A stretch of 64,000 bases of DNA from Coffea arabica (Eukaryota > Streptophyta > Magnoliopsida > Gentianales > Rubiaceae). Within the stretch, counting starts at the first letter, position 1; every line of letters starts with the position of its first letter. The notes under the pieces were generated by a model. That model had not been told where the DNA came from and did not search any database. It saw nothing but the letters and a program-made list of their open reading frames with translations. The position numbers and the translations under genes are program-made. Positions 1 through 10,790 of the stretch are shown here, piece by piece. Where the stretch lies: contig NC_092323.1 of assembly GCF_036785885.1 (NCBI RefSeq), forward strand, positions 16,996,501-17,060,500. The letters run 5' to 3'.

Positions 1-289
1 AAAAAAATTCACCAAAAACATAAAACTTTTTCTCCCAAAAACCACAATCGGAACAAGAAATAACTAATGTTAGCCGTTGACGATATATGCTTTGTACAGT
101 GAACCTGCACTTTCTTCCAGGAGGGATATAAAACACCTATTCGGGGGCAAAATACCATCCACTCTTTTGGTAAAGATGGCCACCTTTTATATCTAAAATA
201 TTAGTAGTAATTTTTGTCATCTCAGTATTTGATTTTGAGCCCTCATATTAATTTCCTCAAAAAAAAAAAAAAGCCCTCAAATTAATTGG

Positions 290-1124
290 GGATAATTTCA
301 TAAACCTCCCCTGAGGTTTCTGATAATTTTACTGAACTCTCCTGAAATTTGAAAAATTACACATACCTCCCTTATCATTTAAAATGATAATTTTACCCTT
401 AAATATTTTAATAAAATACCCTTATTTGATATACTTATACTTAGAATGAGTTTTAAAATTATTTTTTTATTCTTTTTCCTTTTTATTCCTTTTTTTTTAA
501 TTTTTCGCCAATAAAACTGTAGAACTACCATTATTGCTTCTAATTTTTATTATAATCAAATGTCAAACTAATGATTTTTTTTATGAGTTAATTTTATATG
601 TAATCCAATATTTTTGCTGTTCTTTATTTTTTATTTTTGGTATTAAAATTAACAATAAATTGAAAAATAGGCCAAAAGCACTACGAAATTATGATAATCC
701 CATTATTTCAAAAATTCATAAACTCTAAATGAATTATTTCAACATTTTCTTTTCTATCTTATAAATCTAAATCTTAATAATAAAATCTATCTTATAAAAC
801 AAAATACCATCAAAAATATCATATCATAATAATAAAATTATTATTATTATTATTATTTATCAAATAGTAGAGATGATACAAAAAAGTTGGCACCATTTCC
901 TTGTAATTATAATAAATAATCTTATAATTGTATAAAAAAATAAATTAAAACCCATAACACAAGAACATTTTTGGATATTCACTTAAAAAATTGGCCAAGT
1001 CAATATTATTTTAAAGTTTTGTATAAAACTATCAAATCAAGGAAGGTAAATATAATTTTTCCAACCTAAGGGGAGCTCAGTGAAATTGTCAAAAACCTCA
1101 AGAGAGGTTTCTGAAATTATCTCT
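290..1124. mobile_element. MULE-like nonautonomous element with inverted ends
   Basis: The two ends are inverted copies of a motif of the type GATAATTTCA-AAACCTC (left end near 291, right end near 1121). The flanks carry an identical 9-bp direct repeat, attaattgg, at 281-289 and 1125-1133. A 9-bp duplication is typical of Mutator-like elements. No coding sequence is seen inside; the interior is A/T-rich with a short ATT microsatellite near 836-856. Related end sequences recur near 4592-4665, 9868-9945, 16066-16155 and 31490-31640, so this is a local repeat family. The family assignment is inference from the duplication length. Confidence 0.6.
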
Positions 1125-1349
1125 ATTAATTGGACCATAAAATTAAAAGTACAAAAGATAAAAAAGAAACAGAAATTTGTAAATACTATTTTTTTTTAAA
1201 ATAAAAGGTATACATATGCTTCCATTAGAATGCCAGGATTCTAACCAGAACAAGAAGAAAAAGATTCACATGTTGGCACTAGATTACAAGATTTTTACAA
1301 TGTATTGTGATAATGACTGATCAAGAAACTGTTCAACTGAATGAATAAA

Positions 1350-2772
1350 TCAAAAAGGTGCAGATTCAATATCCCTTAATTGGTTATGTGAGATCTCTAA
1401 GTCCTCATAATCATAGTCCATCATGGTGGCCTCGTTCTCTCTCACACAATTCACCACTGGTTCCAGCCCCTGCCATAATTAATCACCACCAATTAAGTCA
1501 GAATTTTCACAATAGAAAATGATACGTGGAAATATGCAATTCATAAAAAGAATCCATCCTTGTAAAATAAATCATGAAACAAAAGTATAACAAGCCATAG
1601 AAAGAGGTGCCAGCACTTGTTAAGATGTATTTCAAGTGCTATATTTTTAAAAATATAAAATTAATTAAAAAAGTAAAATAAACCCAAGAATGAATTAGCT
1701 GTTTTTGAAAATGTTTTTAAAAAATTTTGCTGTAGCAGAGTTTTTAGAATATATTTTAAAATATTTTTAGAAAATATTTTAAAATATTTATGAGTAGACC
1801 AAAAGCAGAAATCTGACTCCTAAATGAACACATGCATAATAATAGGACTATGACCTACCCTGAAATTGGAATAAAGTCATTATATATATATCCTCCTAAA
1901 TTTACTTTACAAAAAATAAAAAACATGCAATTTAGGAAATGGATTGTAGTTGTTGAACTTTTACAATACGGTCAAATTTTCTTCCGACCATGGAAAAATG
2001 ATCCCATAAAAACGATTTTTCTAACCTTAAAGTTTTGTTGAACTTTTACAATACGGTCAAATTTTTCTTCGGACCATGGAAAAATGATCCCATAAAAACG
2101 ATTTTTCTAACCTTAAAGTTTAAACACAAGTTTATTGCTCTTTTTGCAGAATAACTCCAGCAGTTATTTCATGTGTCCTGCGGTTCTTGCACAAAGACTC
2201 TTAACTATCTCTTGATTTTGAATACTATTTTTACTAAAGAAAAAAGAGAACAAGAAAAACTCAACCATCTTAACACTTTTTTCTTGGAGCAATTTTAGCA
2301 CATGGTTTAAGAACTCAAAATAACCTATAATTTTGAATATGATGATACAGATTACAAAAAAGAAAAAAAAATCATCAACCAAGTGACAAAAAGAATCATC
2401 AAACAAGCAAGAATTATAAATCCAAAAAACCAAGAAAGCAGAAAAGGAAAATGTTAAGTAACAAATTTCAAGAAATCGTTAGATATTATATTCATGTTAG
2501 CCATTACCTTAGTAAAAATTCCAAGTGCTTCTTCCATGCTCCTCGTACTCATCACATAAAGTGCTGCCTCCTGTACAAATTATCAGAAGCAAAGATCCAG
2601 AACCATCAAAATCTTCCAAAAAGAAGAAGAAGAAAAAAAGAAAGAACAATAAGATTTAAAGGAAAAAGAAAAATATATATATATATGTATTTACCCTTGC
2701 AAGTTGGAATTGTTGAATATTTAGAGTCCGAGGTTCATTTTCAATAGATGATTTCCTGTCCAATGAAGCCAT
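1350..2772 (-). CDS. Small conserved plant protein of unknown function, 86 aa, three exons
   Basis: Coding exons on the minus strand are 2772-2695, 2570-2508 and 1469-1350. Both introns are GT-AG and phase 0, and the joined frame gives 86 residues. The product begins MASLDRKSS, has a helix-like middle (EAALYVMSTRSMEEALGIF) and an acidic tail (MMDYDYEDLE) ending in DIESAPF. The core resembles a plant-specific small-protein family with an alanine/leucine-rich helix followed by a G-L-E-P motif; I cannot name a function. There is no signal peptide or membrane segment. The start is the only ATG at the head of the frame and lies about 120 bp from a good TATA box. Exon 1 was placed from splice context, so RNA support would be useful. 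Intron 2 (1470-2507) holds an 85-bp tandem duplication. Confidence 0.7.
1951..2122. repeat. 85-bp tandem duplication inside an intron
   Basis: The unit beginning tgttgaacttttacaatacg at 1951 is repeated from 2036 and is nearly identical; the second copy has two single-base insertions. It lies within intron 2 of the 86-aa gene and carries no coding signal. Confidence 0.85.
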
Positions 2773-2893
2773 TGTTGTTTCCTCTATTCTTGAACACTTC
2801 TATCTATCAATCACTCAATCACCTGAACTGCAACAAGAGAGAAAAGAATCCAATATGAAGTATGAAGCCTCCTGTCAGGAGAAATGGTGGTGG

Positions 2894-2901
2894 TATATAT
2901 A
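2894..2901 (-). promoter_or_regulatory. TATA box of the 86-aa protein gene
   Basis: TATATATA on the minus strand lies about 120 bp upstream of the ATG at 2772, which suits a 5' leader of roughly 90 nt. It is the only good TATA motif close to this start. Confidence 0.5.
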
Positions 2902-3011
2902 ATACGAGGAGATGGTGGGCTAGAGTTTTACGTAAACAAACGTGGCAGAACAAGGCCTTAAACATGGCTGTTTGCGTGGAAGTAACTGAGTCGAAGATGG
3001 ATTGATTGGGA

Positions 3012-3017
3012 CACGTG
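3012..3017. promoter_or_regulatory. G-box (CACGTG), possible ABRE
   Basis: A palindromic CACGTG within acacgtggca sits about 240 bp upstream of the start of the 86-aa gene; another ACGTG core lies near 3083. Such motifs bind bZIP/bHLH factors and often mark ABA- or light-responsive promoters. The link to regulation is inference. Confidence 0.4.
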
Positions 3018-3325
3018 GCATTTGATTAAGGTTGTTTTCATTGTGTCTGACTGTTTGCGGAAACAGACCGTGGAAAATGTGGACGTGGGATATTTTCCTA
3101 AAAGGAGAAGGTTAAATAGTTTGATATCTTCTTGAGGTCTTGCGTGGTTTGATGGGGCAAACCTGTGAAAGCCACGAGTACCTAACGGATCTGGTTCTTT
3201 GACGGACATGATCTTCTGGAAGGACATGTGGAGGAAGAATGGTGGTGGTAGATTATTCTATTCTTCAATTTATTTCATGGTGGTGTGCTGTGGATTTTTT
3301 TGAGGGTACATTGAATGGTTGGATG

Positions 3326-3811
3326 CAGGGGAGGCATTCGGATCAATATTGGATTGGCGGGTCAGGTCAAAACTCGAGTACAACAAGAGACCTGTTGACC
3401 CGAATACGATCCGTTAATCGTTGACAGGTTAATAAAATACTGTAAAAGTGTTTTATTCCAAACCAAATCTGAAATAAATTAAGACACTTTAAAAGGTGAA
3501 AATAATATAATACATCATTTGTCCAAACATAACAATTCCAACTTCACACAAGTTAAACAAATTTATTTAGAATTAAGTGGTTAATGCCTTTGGAAAAAAA
3601 AAGAATAACGTTGTTTAGTTAGATAAATTATTTTTTATATTTATTAAATTATTTTTAATTCATAAATAGGTTATCGGATCAATCCGTGGGTGATCTGAAT
3701 TCGACCTGTTTTTCAGATTTGATCCGAACCTGCTCAACCTCAACTTAAACCCATTAATTTTATATTAATTCGTATCGTATTTTAAGATCAAGTCAGAAAT
3801 TGCCACTCCTA
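3326..3811. mobile_element. hAT-like MITE, degenerate copy
   Basis: The left end caggggaggcattcgg and right end attgccactcctaa are degraded forms of the inverted ends seen intact in the copy at 7702-8399. The interior aligns with that copy over most of its length (for example ttaatgcctttggaaaaa). The 8 bases on each side match at only 5 positions, so the copy is old. Confidence 0.6.
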
Positions 3812-4701
3812 ACTGGAAGGTTAGGAACGAGGGAAGGAGAGAAGATCTGGGATAACCGAGAATACAGTTAGTTTCATGAAAGATTCACTCTCTTCATAAA
3901 CAGTAAGAGACAGACTTAGTATTGGTGATCCTAGGTGAGATCGGAAGGGTGATGGATAAAATGTAGATCATCATAGCTACCTTTCATGTAGAATATTGTA
4001 CAATAGCATCCTTAACCTTAGGAAAATTGCACTGATTTTCCTTATTGCAAGGGTTTGTGTAACACATCAACCCAAGAATTGGAAGACTATGCAATACTAT
4101 TCAAATACGAATGGGCATAATAATTCAAGAATTGGAAAATTATGCAATACTAATAGAAAATGAAAGGGCATAGAATAGTTAATTGATGAAATAATTGTCC
4201 CTTTATTCATGACTTCACGGCTCGCCTTCCTAATGACCCCCAAGCCCTCCACTTGGCTAATCACATTCAGCGTTGCTACTTCCATGTCCTTCATAACCTA
4301 ATAATGCAGAGCAATTCTAGCCCATTGAAAATCTAAAAAGAAAAAGATGAGAGCATGAGATTAGTTTACAAAATAAAGGAGATAAAGATTTAATTTATGA
4401 CCACTGTATGGTGTTTTGTAGAATGGAAAGCAAAAGTAAGTGGGGAGAGGGGGCAAGGGGAGGCCATAAGGAGTGGGAAAGGTAGGGATGTTAGGTTTCT
4501 TCCATGTCTCTCTCTTTGAAACCTTTCATCATTTATTTGAGTATAAGGATTTCTGTTAAGGTTATTATGTGTATTTTACTCTACAAAAGGGAGGTATGTG
4601 CAAATTTCAAAAGGTGTAGGGTACTGCCCGTTAAATCCATTAAGGGAGGTTTCTGAAATTATCTTACAAAATAGTGTGTAAATTAGACTAGTGATATTTG
4701 C

Positions 4702-5217
4702 TAGGGATTGCAGCAAATCGGATATTCTCAAAAATCCCTCGTACCAAACTATAACCCGCATATCCAATTTTTTTTATTAAACCCTATCGAGTAAACCTAC
4801 AGATTTTAACTTTCATTACCAAACTCTCTCACTTTTGGATTTAGATTATTCATCGGGTACCCTCTACTTGCTAATTTGAATAATTCAGAAAAAGATAATT
4901 AACTATTATCAAACTAAAATTAATACATACATAATGTTAAATCAAGACATTATGTTAAATTTTAAACTTTGGTAGAGTTATACATGAGAGGAATTCAACA
5001 TTTTATGAAGGGCAAAATGCCTATGCTATATATATATATATATATATATAAGGTTTGAGATTTTTAAGGCTCTCTTACCAAACCCTATCGGATTATTCAT
5101 CGATTACCCCCCATCAATATAATGTCCTAATGGATTATTTATCGGCCATCTAATTGGATTAATCATTGGATCGAGTACTTGCGGGTATCGGATTTTATCC
5201 TACCCATTACTATCCTT
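4702..5217. mobile_element. hAT-like nonautonomous element
   Basis: The element starts TAGGGATTGCAGC and ends CCATTACTATCCTT. It is flanked by a direct repeat, gatatttgc, at 4693-4701 and 5218-5226. Its interior is full of the cggat / gggta words typical of short hAT-like elements in this window. No coding sequence is seen. Confidence 0.55.
5027..5050. repeat. (TA)n microsatellite
   Basis: An uninterrupted run of about 12 TA units lies within the nonautonomous element at 4702-5217. Confidence 0.9.
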
Positions 5218-5343
5218 GATATTTGCATTCTAAAAATAATCATTGTACTCCACTTTGATATTCTATTACGTGAAGGAAGATAAGGTGCCAAAGGATTATT
5301 TTGGAGTTCAAACATCATTTGCCGTAAATCATATAGAGAAGAG

Positions 5344-5637
5344 CAAATTATCTAGATGGCCATCAAACTTTTGGAATCATTGAGTTTTAACCATTGAACT
5401 ATTAAAAGTCTGATTTTGACCATTAAAATATTTAAAGTTTAGATTTCCGGCAATTTCATTAGATTTTATTGTTAAACATGACAGATTTGAGTGCTTGCAC
5501 AATTTGACAAGACAAAATTTGATGGAATGATCCGAAATCTAAATTTCAAATAGTTCGGTGGCCAAAACTAGACTTTTAATAGTTTAATGGTCAAAACTCG
5601 ACGATTCCAAAAGTTTAGTGGCTATCCGGATAATTTG
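5344..5637. mobile_element. Foldback MITE with ~110-bp arms
   Basis: The left arm from caaattatctagatggccat and the right arm ending ggctatccggataatttg are inverted copies of one another over roughly 110 bp with scattered mismatches. There is no coding sequence. A target duplication was not clear. Confidence 0.55.
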
Positions 5638-6275
5638 GTCTATCGAGAATTATGTTTTTGAAACAATTCTCATTCTTCTCTTTTTAGATTTAGGAGATTT
5701 TGTTTATTGTATTTCTTTTAAATGTTTGTTAGGAGGAAAGCTAATAGTATTAATCGCGTACTTTATTATGTTCTAATCAATAAATTATTTTAATTGAAGC
5801 ATTAGCTTTCTTTTGTAGCTTTTGTTAATGGTTCAAATAATCTTCAACCAATTATGTAATCTCTGTTCAATGATTAAACACTATTTGTTATCGTCTCTCT
5901 TTTTTTTTTTAGAAAAAAATAGCAGCTATGCTCCTTAAATTTAAAGGCCTCAATTGTGGTCAATGCCGACATTATTAAGCAGAAAAGTGGTGTTAATTAT
6001 GGGCCGTTTGTTCTCTTCCACTTGATCTTTCATTGTAGTTGGAAGTTGGAACTAAAGTAGGTGACGGAGAACACACTTGGACAAATCAAATCCGCACACG
6101 TTAAAACTATACCGTACAACGAGTCCTATATAAAAATAAATTAAGCACTAGATATTTAATTGGAAGTGATTGATTAGACTTTCTCTTTGCAGCACAATTT
6201 TTTTTTTTTTTATGAGTTGGAGAATTTTCTTGATCAAACTTAATGAGACTTTCTTTGTCTTCCTCAAATGAAGAC

Positions 6276-6341
6276 CAGTGACGGAGCCAGGATTTTTTTT
6301 TTTGGGGGGTCAAAATTGAAATTCCATTCAAAGATGACTAA

Positions 6342-6382
<41 letters not shown>

Positions 6383-6524
6383 ACTCTCATAATATAAACT
6401 AAAATTGAAAAAATTTAGGGGGGGCCAATTTTATTTTACACACATATTTACATATTATGAATTAAAATTCTCAAAACTTAGGGGGGGCCATGGCCCCCCT
6501 CTGCCCCCCTTGGCTCCGTCATTG
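6276..6524. mobile_element. hAT MITE with CAGTGACGGAGCC ends
   Basis: The element begins CAGTGACGGAGCCAGG and ends with the near inverted complement TTGGCTCCGTCATTG. It is flanked by a perfect 8-bp direct repeat, atgaagac, at 6268-6275 and 6525-6532, as expected of hAT superfamily insertions. It contains a long (AT)n run at about 6344-6380 and G-runs, and no gene. Confidence 0.85.
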
Positions 6525-6662
6525 ATGAAGACAACCTTTCCACCATATGAGTTGACCAACCTCTTTGGTATGGTCTCATCCTTATGACTTATTTATTGAC
6601 TAAAAATGACACACCATGAAGGATTGCAATATTGCATGCATCATAAAAGGATGACCGTTGAG

Positions 6663-6883
6663 CCCCCACGTGAATGGGTTGGTGCCTGGTGGTTGGCGCC
6701 TCTTCCTCGGGACCGTCAGGTCCTGGGGTCGAATTTCCGCAGCAACATTGACTTCTCCGTGCAATTAACGTGCTAGGTCTGGTTGGGACGCTGGGCCGGG
6801 CCGGAGTGGGATTAGTCGGGCCGCCTTTACGGACTTGACCCGGATACCCACTCCGTCGACAAAAAAAATAAAAAAATAAAAAA
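6663..6883 (+). mobile_element. SINE with 20-bp target duplication
   Basis: The body ends in ggattagtcgggccg, ctccgtcgac and an A-rich tail. The flanks carry a 20-base direct repeat, ataaaaggatgaccgttgag, at 6643-6662 and 6884-6903. The 3' block (agattagtcgggccg then ggataccc) is shared with the SINE at 47257-47428 and, more weakly, with that near 18775. A box-B-like ggggtcgaatttcc lies in the body, consistent with RNA polymerase III origin. It has no coding capacity. Confidence 0.8.
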
Positions 6884-7229
6884 ATAAAAGGATGACCGTT
6901 GAGACTTGAGTGTTTTTAGACGTATTATAAGAGCGCATCTGCGTTTTTCTGGAACTTGGGGAATTTCGTCGCTACATGCCCACGTGCAATATGAGTACAT
7001 GCAAAATTAGAAGAAATGTTGCTTAATGTCTTGAATCAAAATAAGAGATTTAATATTTTACAGTAAAATTTTTATTATCTTCCACGAAAAATAACCAACC
7101 AAATATTAGATTATTGAGGTGATGTGATTCTTGAGGTTCAGTTGCATGATTGGAATGGCAGGACGGAGATAGAATATGAGATAATTTCTGAATCCTTCCG
7201 CATAGTTTGCAAAAACTATATAGATAACT

Positions 7230-7560
7230 TTTTTGATTATTTTTTCTATATTCACAGTGTATAACATTGGACGAATATAACTATACAAAATTTGAATTTG
7301 AAATTCAACTTTTGCATACATGTCATGAATCCAATGATGATAGTGTATATAATGTCAGTGTGTATAAGATTTACTCTAACTTTTTTATATACTTGTTAGT
7401 GTAAAGATTTTTTTTACACAAGTAGGTTTAGATCAATGGCATATAAATTGAATTCAAATTTAAAATTCAAATCATGCATATTTGACATACATTCAAAACT
7501 GTTAATGTAAAAAATCACTACACTGTCAGGATATAAAAAGTTAATCCAAATTATATTTAA
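7230..7560. repeat. TATACACTGAC-type MITE copies
   Basis: The pattern of gtgtata / taatgtcagtgtgtata words around an aaatttgaatttgaaattca core occurs twice here. It recurs at about 18955-19120, 47530-47675 and 55826-55955. No coding sequence is seen. Confidence 0.5.
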
Positions 7561-7701
7561 GGGTATGTTTGGTTCCCCATAAAATTGGGATTTAGAATTG
7601 AAATTGGGTCCCCAATTCTAATTCGTGTGTTTGGTACTACCTTTCCTATAGAATTAGAATCGAATTGCAGTTCCATATCGATCGAATTCCATGGTTCCAA
7701 T

Positions 7702-8399
7702 TAGGGGTGGCAATTCAGGTCCAAATCAGGTTGGCGGGTCGGGTTCGGGTCAACCCGTCAGAAAATCTGTTGACCCGAACCCGACCCGCCAACCCGTGAC
7801 GGGGCAAGTATATCGACCCGAACCCGAAAATTTCAGGTTGACGGGTTGGCGGGTCGACCCGAAATGACCCGAAACTTAATTTTAATTTATTAATTTATCA
7901 CTGTAATTTCTAATAAAATCAATTTCTCACAAAACTAATTACATAATCAAGTAATAAAAATTTAAATAAATAATTCCAAACCAAATCTAACATAAATTAA
8001 ACACCGTAAAAGTGTTTTATCCCAAACAAAATACAAAATAAATTAAAACAATATAAAAGTAAATAATAATATAATATATTAGTTGTCCAAATATAATAAT
8101 TTCAACTTCACACAAATTAAATAAATTCATTTAGGATTAAGTAATTAATGCCTTTGAAAAAAAGAATAACTTAGTTTAGTTAGATAAAATTATTTTTATG
8201 TTTATTAAATTATTTTTAATTCGTAAATGGGTCATATCAGGTCACCACGGGGTTGACCCGAAATCGACATGTTTTCTTTTCGGGTTCATCGGGTCCAACC
8301 CGATTCTGACCCGAATTCCCGAAACCTCAACCCAAACCCATTAATTTCGTGTTAGGTTCGTGTCATGTTTTCAGGTCGTGTCGAAAATTGCCACCCCTA
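7702..8399. mobile_element. hAT-like MITE with TAGGGGTGGCAATT ends
   Basis: The ends are TAGGGGTGGCAATT and AATTGCCACCCCTA, perfect inverted repeats. The flanks gttccaat (7694-7701) and gttccatt (8400-8407) match at 7 of 8 bases. The element has landed inside an older repeat (about 7561-8455) with ggtatgtttggttccc at its left edge. The interior contains repeated gacccg words and no reading frame. Confidence 0.8.
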
Positions 8400-8499
8400 G
8401 TTCCATTTCTTTGGCTAGACCAAAGAATTCCAATTCCAATTCCAATTCCACAACTAAATCTTGAGAAATGGGTCTACACGCGGATCTTGAGGGTAAAAA

Positions 8500-9040
8500 A
8501 TAAAAAACGGGTCAACTATGTAAGCAGCCTCTCTCCCGATCTAACTAATCATTTTTCCTCAGCCGCAAGTGCTTCTGCTCTCCGCCTTCAATTCCACCCT
8601 AACTGCTTCGAGTGCTCTCTACTTACCCGTGCCTAATTTTCTCCAACTGGGTTCTTCAGTCCGGAAGGTAACAACTAAAAGCTCACTCTTTTTTTACTTT
8701 GCCTTCGATTTTTAACTTTGCAGCATTGAATATTGAATTCTGAATTTCTTTGACTGGCAAAATCTCTGTACAAGAGAGTGATTTGATGTCTTTCTTCAAG
8801 AGAATTCTGAATTTCTTTGACCGTGTAATATCTCTCTCTCATTCGCTCACTTTCTCTCTCACACACAGCACGCACTGCTCTTCTCTGTGCTCTGCTCTGC
8901 TGTTGCCTTTTGGCCTTTGGGGGAAGTTACAGCTTGCTAGTTGCCTCTGGTGGATTTCAATCTTTTTCTCTGCTTCTCCTTTCTAGTGGCTTCAAGGATA
9001 AGCGATTTGGATCTTGGGCTTCTGGTTTTCTCACAGTAAG
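8500..9040 (+). other. Pyrimidine-rich leader-like region
   Basis: A CT-rich stretch with good donor-like sites (aag|gtaaca near 8667, cacagtaagttc near 9037) looks like untranslated leader of a plant gene. It could be a distal first exon of ARPC3, whose coding exon begins at 13313, or the leader of a lost gene. No convincing protein is encoded. Confidence 0.25.
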
Positions 9041-9204
9041 TTCAAAGGCTGTGCCTTTTCTTCTGTTTCGATGTGATTCTCGGGTTTTTTTAGCGTTTTA
9101 GTGATTTTGCTGGCATTAATGTTTTATGGGTTGTTTCTAATTTAGCTACTTGCTGTAGGTTTTTGTGATTCTGGACTAAATTTATCTTTTACTTTTGAAA
9201 AATT

Positions 9205-10260
9205 GCACTTGTCTCTCTATCTCATACGAGTGTGTAGCATCAACCCAACAATTGAAAACTTGTTTAATAACAGGAAGGGAAGAGGATATAATAGTTAATT
9301 GATGAAACAATTGGAGCAGCAATCATTTGCATCATTTACCCAACCTTCATTTGGCTAACCATATCCATTATTACTGTCTCCTATGTCCATCACAATATAA
9401 AAATGCAAAGTAAATCAGCTCATTCAAAAACTAGATAAGAGGGAAATAGAACGAAGGAGAGGTGAACGAGTGACTATTTTACAATATCAAGGACAAAGGA
9501 TTTAATGTAGGACCATTGTATGGTGCTTTGTCCAGTAAGGAGCAAGCAGGGAATTGAAGTTATAAGGAGTTGGAAGAGGTAGAGATTTTAGCTTTTTTGT
9601 TTTGATAAAAAGAAAACTTTATTAACAGATTGTTAGAAATTATCTAGCATGATTTTATTTACATAATTTCCTTAATGACAATTTAAATATGCATTATAAA
9701 TTATAAATTTTCAATTCAATGTGCACAATGGATTTGAAAAATATAAGAAATTAAGGAATAGAGAGTTTAGGTTTGTCCTGCTTGCCTCTCCTTGGAACCT
9801 TGCTATATGTATGAGAATATATGGATTCTATCAAGGTTAATTACCACAAATGATTTGCTCTACAAAGGGAGGAATGTCTAAATTTTAAAAACATGGGGAA
9901 CTGTTTGAAATTTTAAGAAACTTCAACGGAGGCCTATGAATTATTTCTCGCTTTAAATTTAGCACATTTTGTTTGTTATATTGCTTATTTATGCTTGTCA
10001 GAAGAAATGGTAATCATTTCAAATCACCTATTAATTTATTATGTTCTGAATTATGATTTTATTTGAAGCATTAGCTTTCTTGTGTAGCTTTTAATTTGTT
10101 ATTAGTTCAAAATGATATCAACCAATTAAGTTGTACCATGTAATGTCTATATTTTTTTTCATAAGAAAAAATCCACTCATCTGTGCTCCTTAAAGGCCTC
10201 AAATATGGTCAAATGCTGACAATGTTGAATAAGAGCAAGTGGACAAATTAGGGCCACTTG
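9205..10260. repeat. Copy 2 of a diverged duplicated segment
   Basis: This is collinear with parts of 4000-6060: shared text includes caacccaa-aattg..., ataatagttaattgatgaaa, ggaccattgtatggtg, gaagcattagctttctt and aaggcctcaaa. It lacks the elements inserted in copy 1, so it is shorter. No gene is seen. Confidence 0.55.
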
Positions 10261-10419
10261 CCCCCTCCTAGTGAGACAAATTATGCACGAGGCTTTATCT
10301 ACCTATGTAGTAAAAGCATGAATGGGTTTGTTAAGATGAATGGTTGCTGTGCTGACGTGGTTGAATGGGATTGATTCAAGCATGGTCGTATCACGAGGAT
10401 CTCACGTGCTGAAGCTGAA

Positions 10420-10790
10420 GAGAAGAATTGGCTTGTTATCTTCCTTCTCCCGTCTCTTCTCTCTCTGGCTTCTCTGTTTCTTCTCCCCCTTTCTCTTCCT
10501 TTTTTATGCCTGACAATCACGTCAATTTCTTCCTTATTTTCACTGTAGATTTCTTCCTTTTATCAGTTATTTGTACTTGCAGACATGAAACCCACAAATT
10601 TTTCCATAGATTAGGTGTACACTTTTACCCTAAAATTCAGGGATTTTTTGCCCAGAAAATGGTCACTCGTCTGATTCACAAAGCCCGTACATACCCTTAT
10701 TTCTCAACCTTCAGATCTTTGTCAACAATTTCTGACTCTCAATTTTACTCTCTCGGCTTCGATTTGATGGCTGCTTAGTAAGAGGGAAGT
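10420..10790 (+). other. Candidate leader exon with 39-codon small frame
   Basis: A CT-rich leader is followed by an ATG at 10659 in cccagaaaatgg and a short frame (MVTRLIHKARTYP...) that looks like a mitochondrial presequence: basic, S/T-rich, no acids at first. It ends at a TAG that overlaps a strong donor, cttagtaagag. If that donor is joined to the acceptor near 13215 the frame still stops at once, so it would act as an upstream ORF of ARPC3. It could instead be the first exon of an unrelated lost gene. I cannot choose between these. Confidence 0.25.

Larger units (their letters stand above)
4000..6060. repeat. Copy 1 of a diverged duplicated segment
   Basis: Blocks of this region recur in the same order at about 9205-10260: a segment around 4030-4300, the motif gggaggtatgtg near 4590, a block around 5690-5880 with aagcattagctttctt, and a block at 5935-6000 with ctccttaaa and aaggcctcaa. 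Copy 1 is longer because it has taken in the elements at 4702-5217 and 5344-5637. No gene is seen in it. Confidence 0.55.

Noticed and set aside
2958..3227. Minus-strand frame of 89 codons
   Set aside because: It overlaps the promoter of the 86-aa gene and has no recognisable motif.
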